Assembly (NCBI GenBank): GCA_905212395.1
Contig: CAJMEI010000064.1
Location: 1 to 6,753 of the forward strand
DNA: 6,753 nt
Direction of reading: 5' to 3'
DNA from: an uncultured Christensenella sp.
GTDB lineage: Bacteria > Bacillota > Clostridia > Christensenellales > Borkfalkiaceae
Part shown: one piece after another, positions 1-6,735 of the stretch
How the letters are laid out: each line of letters starts with the position of its first letter
Numbering within the stretch: the first letter of the stretch is position 1
Program-made: the position numbers and the translations under genes
The notes under the pieces: generated by a model
Databases searched by the model: none
What the model was told of the DNA's origin: nothing
The model's input: the letters and a program-made list of their open reading frames with translations, nothing else

Positions 1-29
1 AAGATCATTGGGAGAAATTATATAAATAA
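1..29 (+). CDS. Possible 3' end of an upstream gene (frame uncertain)
   Basis: A gene probably enters from the left edge, because a terminator-like hairpin follows at 40-76. Two frames give short protein-like tails that stop before it: one ends GEII-stop at 23-25, the other ends DHWEKLYK-stop at 27-29. A third frame stays open to a stop at 127-129, but runs through the hairpin and reads poorly as protein. The stretch is too short to choose a frame or name a product. Confidence 0.25.
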
Positions 30-39
30 CATTTTCTCG

Positions 40-76
40 AAATGCGCACTGGCTCAAGCGGGTTGGTGCATTTTTT
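40..76 (+). terminator. Rho-independent terminator, + strand
   Basis: The arm at 40-55 (AAATGC, a GC bulge, then ACTGGCTC) pairs with 60-73 (GGGTTGGT then GCATTT) around an AAGC loop, and a run of six T follows at 71-76. Several pairs are G-U wobbles, which hold only in RNA copied from this strand; on the other strand they become A-C mismatches and there is no T run. The hairpin therefore most likely ends a + strand transcript coming from left of the window. Confidence 0.6.
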
Positions 77-79
77 CTT

Positions 80-142
80 CTAGAGCGTGTTTAAAACGAT
101 TACCGTTTCCTTTTTATTCGGATCTGTAATATGCTTGACGTA
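80..142 (-). pseudogene. Possible broken 3' tail of a minus-strand gene
   Basis: Read on the - strand, 142 down to 80 encodes twenty residues ending DPNKKETVIVLNTL and a TAG stop (80-82). The reading looks like real protein and its codons (ACG, CCG, GTA, ATC) match the host-like genes, with five CpG in about 60 bases. Upstream on that strand the frame runs into low-complexity Phe/Ile/Val codons and a stop at 173-175, inside the CpG-free block. I infer that a gene pointing left lost its 5' part at a junction near 140-142. The family is not recognised. The segment is so short that chance is a real alternative. Confidence 0.3.
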
Positions 143-274
143 GAAATAAGTAAAAACTATAATGAAGAAGAACTAACTAGATATCAAAATAGAAAATTTG
201 GTATATTTGAGTGGTATAAATCATTAAATAAATTTTTAGAAAATGTTGATAAATTAAAGATGGTTATAAAATGA
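131..274 (+). CDS. 47-codon ORF, likely gene remnant
   Basis: The frame from ATG 131 gives 47 residues, charged and Lys/Glu/Asn-rich (for example NEEELTRYQNRKFGIFEWYK), with no membrane helix or motif I recognise. It ends in a 4-base ATGA overlap with the next gene, the spacing typical of coupled genes in one operon. It has no clear ribosome binding site, and a near-consensus promoter lies inside it at 135-163, downstream of its ATG. Codons after about base 141 match the following gene (AT-rich, no CpG), while the first few lie in host-like sequence. The simplest reading is the 3' end of a gene whose 5' part was lost when the AT-rich block joined at about 140. A genuine micro-protein is possible but less likely. 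Confidence 0.35.
   Translation: MLDVEISKNYNEEELTRYQNRKFGIFEWYKSLNKFLENVDKLKMVIK
135..163 (+). promoter_or_regulatory. Near-consensus sigma-A promoter
   Basis: TTGACG at 135-140 (five of six matches to the -35 consensus) is separated by exactly 17 bases from a perfect TATAAT at 158-163. Transcription would start near 170 and read the gene at 271 with a leader of about 100 bases. The -35 lies on the host-like side of the composition boundary and the -10 in the CpG-free side, so the promoter may have formed at the junction. Chance occurrence in AT-rich DNA cannot be excluded. Confidence 0.55.
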
Positions 275-621
275 CAAAAGCAGAAATAAATAAAAGAATA
301 TTTGAATTACAGTTAGATGATGAAATTATTAAATTTGTAGATGAAAGATTGTCTGAACTAGAAACAAATAGCCAAGAAAAAATTGTTGGACAAAATTATA
401 CTGATAGCTTTCAAGACTATATATCACAGAAAATCCATTATAAAGCAGCTGAAAACTTTGATGATTCAGAATGTCCCAATTTAGTTTATGATGATAAAAC
501 ACCATATATTAAATTGATTAAAGAAATCAAAAAAAGTTCTCTCGTAAAATGGTCGATAATTACTTCGATATGCGGATTTATCATATCTTTAATCTTTATA
601 ACGGCTTTAAATATTCTTTAA
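271..621 (+). CDS. Unrecognised 116-aa tail-anchored membrane protein
   Basis: I do not recognise this protein. Residues 1-90 are hydrophilic and strongly charged, with a probable helical start (residues 1-32, rich in Glu/Ile/Leu) and an acidic middle; residues about 81-93 are Lys-rich and residues 95-115 form one hydrophobic helix at the very C-terminus. There is no signal peptide, so the expected topology is a soluble cytoplasmic domain held by a C-terminal anchor. The start overlaps the previous ORF at ATGA; only a weak AAAGATGG-like ribosome site precedes it. Eight of nine Asp codons are GAT and no CpG occurs before codon 91, unlike the host-like genes, while the membrane tail contains five CpG. 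This points to acquisition from elsewhere. A strong promoter-like sequence lies at 135-163. It shares the soluble-domain-plus-anchor plan of the next two genes but not their winged-helix pattern. Confidence 0.7.
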   Translation: MTKAEINKRIFELQLDDEIIKFVDERLSELETNSQEKIVGQNYTDSFQDYISQKIHYKAAENFDDSECPNLVYDDKTPYIKLIKEIKKSSLVKWSIITSICGFIISLIFITALNIL

Positions 622-640
622 TGAGGGACGCCTAAAGGTT

Positions 641-650
641 AACGCGCGTT
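641..650. repeat. 10-bp perfect palindrome
   Basis: AACGCGCGTT is its own reverse complement and sits in a short CpG-rich island (about 627-652) between AT-rich stretches, just after the stop of the 116-residue gene. Nearby short inverted arms CTAAA/TTTAG and GTTAA/TTAAC overlap it. No T run follows, so it is a poor terminator. It may mark the right-hand boundary of the foreign block or be a protein site; its role is unknown. Confidence 0.35.
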
Positions 651-680
651 TAGTTTAACAAATAGAGTAAAAATTTATTC

Positions 681-710
681 TTGTAAAAAAATTCATATTT
701 TTCCTATATA
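681..710 (+). promoter_or_regulatory. Probable promoter of the first wHTH-membrane gene
   Basis: TTGTAA at 681-686 and TATATA at 705-710 are 18 bases apart, in an A/T-rich stretch. Transcription would start near 717, giving a leader of about 20 bases before the ATG at 737. The match is moderate. The -10 lies inside the left arm of the inverted repeat at 702-730. Confidence 0.4.
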
Positions 711-730
711 AACTCAAAATAGATATAGGA
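702..730. promoter_or_regulatory. Perfect 8-bp inverted repeat: candidate operator or RBS-hiding hairpin
   Basis: TCCTATAT (702-709) and ATATAGGA (723-730) are exact reverse complements across a 13-base spacer, with arm centres 21 bp apart, or two DNA turns. The left arm overlaps the putative -10 and the right arm contains most of the AGGAG ribosome site at 727-731. A dimeric regulator bound here would block both; in RNA the arms could pair and hide the ribosome site if transcription starts upstream of 702. The adjacent gene encodes a winged-helix-like protein, so autoregulation is a natural inference. Confidence 0.45.
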
Positions 731-736
731 GAAAAA

Positions 737-1084
737 ATGGATAAAAAAGGAGAATTACTACTTAGCTATATAAACGGAATATGTAAAGCGAACGAATATA
801 AAATAATAAATTCGGGCGAAATAACGCTTTATAGTCCGCAACTTTTTCCCGATAAAGAAAGCGTAAGAAAGTCAATAAAACAGCTTGACGACGAAGAATA
901 TATAAAAGTTAGGTTTTACGACGGCGAGCAGTATTGTTTATGTTCTTCTGTAAAGGGAAAGGAGTATTTTGAAAACGAAAGGCTATATAAAAAGACTTTA
1001 AAAAAAGATAAAAGAGTCGTTTTTTTTGCTTCGCTTTTAGGTAGTTTTTTAGGTTCTTTAATAACTCTGTTCATTTTTTGTTAG
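737..1084 (+). CDS. Winged-helix-like protein with C-terminal membrane anchor (copy 1)
   Basis: The 115-residue product has three parts. Residues about 3-70 look like a winged helix: helix 1 (ELLLSYINGICK), a probable recognition helix (DKESVRKSIKQL, 39-50), then EEYIKVRFYDGEQYCLC as a beta wing. Residues 74-93 are a Lys/Arg-rich linker, and 94-114 form one hydrophobic helix with a GxxxG pattern (G102, G106) that could support dimer packing. No signal peptide is present, so the wHTH should face the cytoplasm. The start is secure: AGGAG at 727-731 with a 5-base spacer. Codon use is host-like. It aligns along its length with the next gene (9-base gap), suggesting tandem paralogs in one transcript. 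Function is unknown; a membrane-held DNA-binding regulator is inference, and the wHTH could equally serve protein contacts. Confidence 0.75.
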   Translation: MDKKGELLLSYINGICKANEYKIINSGEITLYSPQLFPDKESVRKSIKQLDDEEYIKVRFYDGEQYCLCSSVKGKEYFENERLYKKTLKKDKRVVFFASLLGSFLGSLITLFIFC

Positions 1085-1093
1085 TAAAATAAT

Positions 1094-1453
1094 ATGTTAA
1101 ACAAAAAAGAAAACGCCGTTATGGGGTATTTATATTCTAAGTGCAAATCAAGCGGAGATTGTTTGGTGTCAGAGCAAGAAATAATCGTCGCATTATCTCA
1201 CAAATTAAAACTTAACGAAAAAACGTTAAATTCCACGCTAGAATCTTTAAGGTTGGACGGCTATATAGATTTAATTTATTCCGACAGGAAAGGAGAAAGA
1301 GTAATAGTCGTATCGCTTTTAAGTAAAGGTGCGTCTTATCCGAGGGAGAAAATTCAGCGGACAAGGCAACTACGGTTTAAAATAACTTGGGCGGTAATAG
1401 GCGCGCTCGTTTCGTTCGTTTTGGGAAGAATTTTGATATACGTTTTTAAATAA
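1094..1453 (+). CDS. Winged-helix-like protein with C-terminal membrane anchor (copy 2)
   Basis: The 119-residue product has the same plan as the preceding protein. Residues about 4-78 form a winged-helix-like domain: helix 1 (ENAVMGYLYSKCK), the EQEII helix (27-31), a probable recognition helix (NEKTLNSTLESLRLDGYIDL, 41-60) and a wing around SDRKGERVIVV. Residues 83-95 are an Arg/Lys-rich linker and about 96-118 are one membrane helix. From memory, proteins with this LDGYIDL-SDRKGE pattern are common uncharacterised proteins of clostridial genomes; I could not verify this. No ribosome binding site is visible before ATG 1094. The 9-base gap after the previous stop suggests reinitiation by ribosomes leaving that gene, and a later start at Met10 (1121) has none either. 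Transcription may continue into uvrB 77 bases downstream, as no convincing terminator intervenes. Function is unknown. Confidence 0.75.
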   Translation: MLNKKENAVMGYLYSKCKSSGDCLVSEQEIIVALSHKLKLNEKTLNSTLESLRLDGYIDLIYSDRKGERVIVVSLLSKGASYPREKIQRTRQLRFKITWAVIGALVSFVLGRILIYVFK

Positions 1454-1476
1454 TCTAAAATTAGGAAAATTTAGAT
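1453..1476. promoter_or_regulatory. 7-bp inverted repeat between the wHTH gene and uvrB
   Basis: ATCTAAA (1453-1459) and TTTAGAT (1470-1476) are exact reverse complements across 10 bases, starting on the last base of the preceding stop codon. The stem is all A/T but one pair and no T run follows directly, so it is weak as a terminator. It could be an operator for the uvr transcript. It does not resemble the GAAC-N4-GTTC LexA box known from Gram-positive bacteria, and I see no such box in the 77-base gap. Confidence 0.3.
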
Positions 1477-1530
1477 AAAGTTTTAAATAATTTTGCGTCA
1501 TAAAAAAATTTTAAGATACTTTTTAATATT

Positions 1531-3489
1531 ATGAAAGAATTTATTTTACACAGCAAATTCGCCCCTACGGGCGACCAACCAAAGGCGATAGAAACGCTTA
1601 CGGAAGGGTTAAAAGACGGATTAAGGACGCAGGTTTTACTAGGCGTTACGGGGAGCGGTAAAACGTTTACCATGGCTAACGTTATAAAAAACGTAAACAG
1701 ACCTGCGTTAGTTCTAGCGCACAACAAAACTTTGGCGGCGCAGTTGTGTAACGAATTTAGGGAGTTTTTCCCCGAAAATAGAGTTGAATATTTCGTATCT
1801 TACTACGATTATTATCAACCCGAATCATATATTCCGCAGTCCGACACTTATATCGAAAAAGATATGTCTATAAACGACGAAATAGATAAACTTCGCCATA
1901 GCGCGACTTCGGCGTTGGCGGAGCGTAGGGACGTAATAGTGGTATCTTCCGTTTCGTGCATATACGGTTTAGGCGCGCCGGAAGAATATTTTAAGCTTGC
2001 CATAGAATTATACGTCGGGGACGAGATAAGTATGGACAAGCTTATTTCTCGTTTAATAGAAAATCAATACGAGAGAAACGACGTAGATTTCAGGCGTTCT
2101 ACTTTTAGAGTAAAAGGGGACGTTATAGACGTAATACTCGCCCAAGACAGCGAAAGGGTTATAAGAATAGAGTTTTTTGGCGACGAAATAGATAGACTTA
2201 GCGAAGTAGATTACGTTACGGGTAAAATAATAAACGTATTAAAAAGAGTAGTAATTTATCCCGCAAGTCATTACGCGGTAGAAGCCGAAAAAATGAAAAA
2301 CGCTTTAAAAAACATTAAAGCGGATATGGAAAAAGAAGTGGCGGACTTTAAAAATCAAGGCAAGCTATTAGAAGCCGAAAGGTTAGCTCAAAGGACTTCT
2401 TACGATATGGAAATGATGAACGAAATAGGGTATTGTAGCGGAATAGAAAACTATTCGCGTTACTTCGACGGTAGAAGCGTAGGACAACCGCCCTTTACTT
2501 TGCTCGATTATTTCCCCGACGATTTCGTACTGTTTATCGACGAAAGCCACATGACGATTCCGCAAATAAGGGCGATGTACAACGGGGATAGGGCTAGAAA
2601 AGATAACCTTGTCGGTTACGGATTTAGGTTAAAATCGGCTTACGACAATCGTCCGCTTACGTTTTCGGAGTTCGACCAAAGGGTCGGGCAAATGATATGT
2701 ATAAGCGCAACTCCCGCCGATTACGAATTGAATATTGCGGGGCAAGTTGCCGAACAGGTAATTCGTCCTACGGGGCTATTAGACCCGATTATACAAATAA
2801 GACCGAGTAAAAATCAAATAGACGATTTAACGGATGAAATAAAAAAAGTTACTTCTAGAAAGGCTAGAACGCTCGTTACCACCTTAACCAAAAAAATGGC
2901 GGAAAAACTTACCGATTATTTAAAAGAACGCGGTATGAAAGTAAGGTATATGCACAGTGAAATAGACACTTTGGAGCGTATAGACATAATCAACGAGTTA
3001 AGGCGCGGAGATATAGACGTATTAGTCGGAATAAACCTATTAAGAGAAGGCTTGGACTTGCCCGAAGTGGAGTTAGTCGCTATAATAGACGCCGACAAAG
3101 AAGGATTTTTAAGGAGCGCGACTTCTTTAATACAAACGGTGGGAAGGGTTGCAAGAAATTCTAACGGATATTGCATAATGTACGCGGATAACGTTACGGG
3201 AAGTATGAAAAAAGCAATAGACGAAACGGAAAGAAGAAGGAAAATTCAGCTAAAATACAACCAAGAAAACGGCATAATACCAAAAACCATAATAAAAGAC
3301 GTGGTAAACACGCTAGATGTAAACGCTAAAAAGAAAAAGTCTGAAGAAATATTGTTAAAGGATATTCCCGACGAAATAGAAAAACTAACGGCTATAATGA
3401 AAGTACATTCGGCAAATTTAGAGTTTGAAAAATGTATAGAAATAAGACAAACTATAGCCGACCTTAAAAAGAAATTGCGGAGCAGATGA
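1531..3489 (+). CDS. uvrB: UvrABC system subunit B (excinuclease, DNA damage verification)
   Basis: UvrB receives damaged DNA from UvrA, verifies the lesion with a limited ATP-driven helicase action, and recruits UvrC for incision, in cytoplasmic nucleotide excision repair. At 652 residues it is full length for the family. Visible in order are the PTGDQPKAI start motif, Walker A GVTGSGKT (38-45), the beta-hairpin tyrosines [10 protein letters not shown] (91-100) that clamp one DNA strand, the IENYSR segment, the DESH Walker B motif (D337), the motif III segment SATPADYE, motif V ([12 protein letters not shown]), motif [11 protein letters not shown] (535-543) and a C-terminal UVR motif (last about 35 residues) that binds UvrC. 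The start fits the family N-terminus, and an in-frame stop lies at 1501. No ribosome binding site is visible; a weak TAAGAT at 1512-1517 would allow an almost leaderless message. Motif VI has Val540 where Ala is usual. Its end overlaps uvrA. Confidence 0.98.
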   Translation: MKEFILHSKFAPTGDQPKAIETLTEGLKDGLRTQVLLGVTGSGKTFTMANVIKNVNRPALVLAHNKTLAAQLCNEFREFFPENRVEYFVSYYDYYQPESYIPQSDTYIEKDMSINDEIDKLRHSATSALAERRDVIVVSSVSCIYGLGAPEEYFKLAIELYVGDEISMDKLISRLIENQYERNDVDFRRSTFRVKGDVIDVILAQDSERVIRIEFFGDEIDRLSEVDYVTGKIINVLKRVVIYPASHYAVEAEKMKNALKNIKADMEKEVADFKNQGKLLEAERLAQRTSYDMEMMNEIGYCSGIENYSRYFDGRSVGQPPFTLLDYFPDDFVLFIDESHMTIPQIRAMYNGDRARKDNLVGYGFRLKSAYDNRPLTFSEFDQRVGQMICISATPADYELNIAGQVAEQVIRPTGLLDPIIQIRPSKNQIDDLTDEIKKVTSRKARTLVTTLTKKMAEKLTDYLKERGMKVRYMHSEIDTLERIDIINELRRGDIDVLVGINLLREGLDLPEVELVAIIDADKEGFLRSATSLIQTVGRVARNSNGYCIMYADNVTGSMKKAIDETERRRKIQLKYNQENGIIPKTIIKDVVNTLDVNAKKKKSEEILLKDIPDEIEKLTAIMKVHSANLEFEKCIEIRQTIADLKKKLRSR

Positions 3490-6320
3490 TGGACGAAATT
3501 ATCATAGAAGGGGCAAGAGAGAACAACTTAAAAAACGTCAATTTAAAAATTCCGAGAGATAAATTAGTGGTATTCACAGGGGTATCGGGAAGCGGAAAAA
3601 GCACGCTAGCGTTCGACACTATTTTTGCCGAAGGTCAAAGGCGTTACGTAGAAAGTTTGTCTAGTTACGCGCGTCAGTTTTTAGGGCAATTTCAAAAACC
3701 CGATGTAGACAAAATAGAAGGCTTATCGCCCGCTATCGCGATAGACCAAAAAACAACTAACAACAACCCGCGTTCAACGGTAGGAACGGTTACGGAAATA
3801 TACGATTATTTAAGGCTTTTATACGCCCGTAGCGGTACTCCTTACTGCTATAAATGCGGAAGAAAAATAGAAAGGCAATCGGTTGACGATATAGTAGACA
3901 AAGTTTTAAAATTAGAACAAGGCAGTAAAATTATTATAAAATCGCCCGTCGTGAGGGGCAGAAAAGGCGAATTTACAAAACAACTTATAGGGTATAGAAA
4001 AAGCGGATTCGTAAGGGTTGAAATAGACGGGATAACTTACGATTTATCTGAAGAAATAAAGCTAGACAAAAACGTCAAGCACGACGTAAGCGTCGTAGTA
4101 GACAGACTTGTCGTAAAGGACGGGATAGAAAAAAGGTTGTCCGCGTCCGTAGAAACGGCGTTAAAGCTTGCGGACGGTTTAGTCGTTGTTTCCGTAAATT
4201 CGGAAAACTATTTGTATTCTACCAAATACGCTTGTCCCGATTGCGATATAAACATAGAAGAATTAGAGCCAAGACTTTTTTCGTTTAACAATCCGTCGGG
4301 AGCGTGTCCCGCTTGTAAAGGGCTTGGATATACTTTGGTCGTTTCAAGAGATAAAATCATAAAAGACGGAAGTAAAAGCTTAAATCAAGGCGCGTTGTCT
4401 GTAACGGGGTGGAATATAGATACGGGCAAATTCGTTCAAGCGTATTTCGTGGCGTTATCTAAAAAATACGGGTTTAGTATGGATACGCCTGTAAAAGATT
4501 TGCCTAAACACGTTTTAGACGTTTTATTGTACGGTACTAACGGGGAAGAATTAGATATTTCGTATAATTCGCGTACGTTTTCGGGTAGCTATAAATCGGC
4601 GTTCGAAGGGGTAATCCCTAACCTAGAACGTCGTTATAGAGAAACTACCAGCGACTACGCAAAAGGCGAAATAGAAAAAGTTATGGAACTTTGCAAATGC
4701 AACGTTTGTAACGGAAAAAGGCTTAAAAAGGAAGCGTTAGCCGTTAAAATAGGCGATAAAGATATTATGAGCCTATGCGATATGTCGGCTTTGGACATTT
4801 ATACTTACGTAGAAAACGTTAAACTAGAAAACACTAAAGCCAAAATTGCCGAACCTATTTTAAAAGAAGTAAAAACAAGACTTAAATTTTTAACCGACGT
4901 CGGTTTGGATTATTTAACGCTTTCTAGGTCGGCTTATTCTTTATCGGGCGGAGAAGCGCAAAGAATAAGGCTTGCAACGCAAATAGGTAGCGGACTTACG
5001 GGCGTACTTTATATTTTAGACGAGCCGAGTATCGGTTTACATCAACGCGATAACGAAAAACTTATCGCTACTATGAAAAAATTAAGGGATTTAGGTAATA
5101 CCTTAATCGTGGTAGAACACGACGAAGATACTATGAAATCGGCGGACTATATCGTAGACGTAGGTCGCGGAGCGGGCGTTTTCGGCGGAGAAATCGTAGC
5201 TACGGGAACGTGGCAAGAAATTGCTAAAAATAAAAATTCTTTAACGGGCGATTATTTGTCGGGGAGAAAGAGTATAGTAATTCCCGAAACGAGAAGACAG
5301 TCCGACGGGAGATTTTTAACTGTAAAAGGCGCAAGGCAAAACAATTTAAAAAATATAGACGTATCTTTCCCCGTAGGCTTGTTTACCGCCGTAACGGGAG
5401 TGTCTGGTAGCGGAAAAAGTTCGCTTATTAACGAAATAGTGTATCCGTACCTTGCAAACAGGTTAAATAAAGCTTCCGAACGCGAAGGCGTTTGCGATAA
5501 AATAGAAGGGTTAGAATATTTTGATAAAGTAATAAATATCGACCAATCTCCCATAGGAAGAACGCCGAGAAGTAACCCCGCAACGTATACGGGCGTGTTT
5601 ACGTTTATAAGGGAATTGTTCGCTTCTTCCACGGACGCGAAAGAAAGGGGATTTACTCAAGGTAGATTTTCGTTTAACGTGTCGGGCGGACGGTGTGAAA
5701 ATTGTTCTGGCGACGGAATAATTAAAATAGAAATGAGTTTTCTTCCCGACGTTTACGTTCCTTGCGAAGTATGCAAAGGCAAGCGTTTTAATAGGGAAAC
5801 TTTGGCTGTAAAATATAAAGGGAAAAGCATTTACGACGTTTTGGAAATGACCGTAGACGAAGCTGTAGATTTTTTTGCAAACGTTCCTAGAATTTACAAC
5901 AAAATCAAGTGCTTGCAAGAAGTAGGTTTGGGATATATAAAGCTAGGGCAAAATTCCACTACTTTATCGGGCGGAGAAGCTCAAAGAGTAAAGCTTGCAA
6001 CGGAGCTGTCTAAACGCAGTACTGGTAAAACCGTGTATATTTTAGACGAGCCTACTACGGGACTTCATACGGACGACGTAGCTAAAATTTTAAAAATTTT
6101 GCAAAGATTTGCCGATAACGGAAATACGGTAATAGTAATAGAGCATAATTTAGACGTAATTAAGGTTGCCGACTATATTGTAGATTTAGGCTACGAAGGC
6201 GGAGATAAAGGCGGAACGGTTATTGCTAAAGGGACTCCCGAACAAGTGGCTATGCAAGAAAAAAGCTATACGGGTCAATTTTTAAAAAAGATTTTAAGTA
6301 AGGAGAACGACAATGGATAA
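3489..6320 (+). CDS. uvrA: UvrABC system subunit A (excinuclease ATPase, damage sensor)
   Basis: UvrA is a dimeric double-ABC ATPase that scans DNA for distortions, loads UvrB and then leaves. Numbering from ATG 3486, visible elements are Walker A GVSGSGKS (32-39), the [22 protein letters not shown] segment, zinc cysteines C250/C253/C274/C277, signature LSGGEAQR (486-493), Walker B LDEPS (511-515), second Walker A (638-645), zinc cysteines C737/C740/C760/C763, second signature (827-834) and LDEPT (853-857). Everything expected is present at normal length (943-944 residues). Two ATGs compete: 3486 overlaps the uvrB stop by four bases (ATGA), 3489 by one (TGATG). GGAG at 3479-3482 lies 3 bases from the first and 6 from the second, and the second puts the Walker lysine at residue 37 as in E. 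coli UvrA, so I chose 3489. Coupled translation from uvrB is likely. Confidence 0.98.
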   Translation: MDEIIIEGARENNLKNVNLKIPRDKLVVFTGVSGSGKSTLAFDTIFAEGQRRYVESLSSYARQFLGQFQKPDVDKIEGLSPAIAIDQKTTNNNPRSTVGTVTEIYDYLRLLYARSGTPYCYKCGRKIERQSVDDIVDKVLKLEQGSKIIIKSPVVRGRKGEFTKQLIGYRKSGFVRVEIDGITYDLSEEIKLDKNVKHDVSVVVDRLVVKDGIEKRLSASVETALKLADGLVVVSVNSENYLYSTKYACPDCDINIEELEPRLFSFNNPSGACPACKGLGYTLVVSRDKIIKDGSKSLNQGALSVTGWNIDTGKFVQAYFVALSKKYGFSMDTPVKDLPKHVLDVLLYGTNGEELDISYNSRTFSGSYKSAFEGVIPNLERRYRETTSDYAKGEIEKVMELCKCNVCNGKRLKKEALAVKIGDKDIMSLCDMSALDIYTYVENVKLENTKAKIAEPILKEVKTRLKFLTDVGLDYLTLSRSAYSLSGGEAQRIRLATQIGSGLTGVLYILDEPSIGLHQRDNEKLIATMKKLRDLGNTLIVVEHDEDTMKSADYIVDVGRGAGVFGGEIVATGTWQEIAKNKNSLTGDYLSGRKSIVIPETRRQSDGRFLTVKGARQNNLKNIDVSFPVGLFTAVTGVSGSGKSSLINEIVYPYLANRLNKASEREGVCDKIEGLEYFDKVINIDQSPIGRTPRSNPATYTGVFTFIRELFASSTDAKERGFTQGRFSFNVSGGRCENCSGDGIIKIEMSFLPDVYVPCEVCKGKRFNRETLAVKYKGKSIYDVLEMTVDEAVDFFANVPRIYNKIKCLQEVGLGYIKLGQNSTTLSGGEAQRVKLATELSKRSTGKTVYILDEPTTGLHTDDVAKILKILQRFADNGNTVIVIEHNLDVIKVADYIVDLGYEGGDKGGTVIAKGTPEQVAMQEKSYTGQFLKKILSKENDNG
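6301..6305 (+). promoter_or_regulatory. Strong ribosome binding site inside uvrA
   Basis: AGGAG is the best-spaced Shine-Dalgarno sequence in the window (7 bases before ATG 6313). It lies within the last codons of uvrA, so it fixes the start of the membrane protein and implies translation beginning before ribosomes finish uvrA. Confidence 0.75.
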
Positions 6321-6729
6321 ACCTTTAACAAAAAAACAAATTAAGGCTATGGAAGAGAAAAAGCTTCGCGAAAAAATGGGCGAAAAAGCGTACGCGCAAA
6401 AGCAAGTTTCAAGAAAAACCGAGCTTATGGCAATGTATAATTTCGTAACGATGTTTTTACTTATCGGAATGGGCGTAGCGTGCTTAATGTTCGTAGCGTT
6501 TTACGTTTTAGTTCCTAAACTTTACAATTTAGTTTGTTTAATTTTGTTTTCGACTTTGTTTTTGGCGTCCGTAGTTTGCTTTTTCTTGTGGAAATGCTAT
6601 TACAGCAAAAAAATGAAAAGAGAAATAGAAGAAAATAAAAAAATCATTAAAGAAATAATTGCTAAGGAAAACGATAAACAATTAAAAATAGCCGAGCAGT
6701 TAAAACGTCAAAGAAAAGACGTGATATAG
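6313..6729 (+). CDS. Unrecognised 138-aa two-helix membrane protein in the uvrBA operon
   Basis: I do not recognise a family. Residues 1-40 are highly charged and Lys/Glu-rich ([21 protein letters not shown]) and probably helical. Residues about 42-67 and 70-96 are two hydrophobic helices joined by a short Val-Pro-Lys turn. Residues 98-138 are again charged ([18 protein letters not shown]) and likely a coiled coil. Positive charges on both sides predict a hairpin with both ends in the cytoplasm and no signal peptide. The start overlaps the last 8 bases of uvrA, and AGGAG at 6301-6305 inside uvrA sits 7 bases before the ATG, an excellent ribosome site, so translation is well supported. Codon use matches uvrA. 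The overlap and following hairpin make it the last gene of the uvrB-uvrA transcript. A link to repair is inferred only from position. Confidence 0.8.
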   Translation: MDKPLTKKQIKAMEEKKLREKMGEKAYAQKQVSRKTELMAMYNFVTMFLLIGMGVACLMFVAFYVLVPKLYNLVCLILFSTLFLASVVCFFLWKCYYSKKMKREIEENKKIIKEIIAKENDKQLKIAEQLKRQRKDVI

Positions 6730-6735
6730 AAAAAT

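Noticed and set aside
48..70. Similarity of the hairpin (GGCTCAAGCGGGTTGG) to a tRNA D-arm.
   Set aside because: No anticodon arm, T-arm (GGTTCAA) or acceptor stem is found at the required distances; the stem followed by six T fits a terminator.
85..120. AAACG-ATTAC-CGTTT followed by T-rich sequence, as a second terminator.
   Set aside because: The stem is only 5 bp and weak, and the T run is interrupted; it also lies within the probable minus-strand coding tail.
1..129. A + strand frame open from the left edge to a stop at 127-129, as the C-terminus of an upstream gene.
   Set aside because: It runs through the terminator hairpin and its T run, and the product (Cys/Phe/Pro-rich) looks out of frame; the opposite strand reads better over 80-142.
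137..630. GACG at 137-140 and again at 627-630, flanking the foreign-looking block, as a 4-bp target duplication.
   Set aside because: Four bases recur easily by chance, no terminal inverted repeats adjoin them, and the CpG-free stretch ends about 85 bases before the second copy.
622..660. Resemblance of the CpG-rich island (GCCTAAAGGTTAACGCGCG and the following TTTAACAAA) to an integron attC recombination site, with the small genes as cassettes.
   Set aside because: No GTTRRRY/RYYYAAC core pair is found in the right orientation and spacing, and the long imperfect hairpin of an attC is absent.
5252..5918. Long minus-strand open frames inside uvrA, and similar ones inside uvrB.
   Set aside because: They lie opposite intact, highly conserved genes, have no ribosome sites and result from the codon bias of the coding strand.
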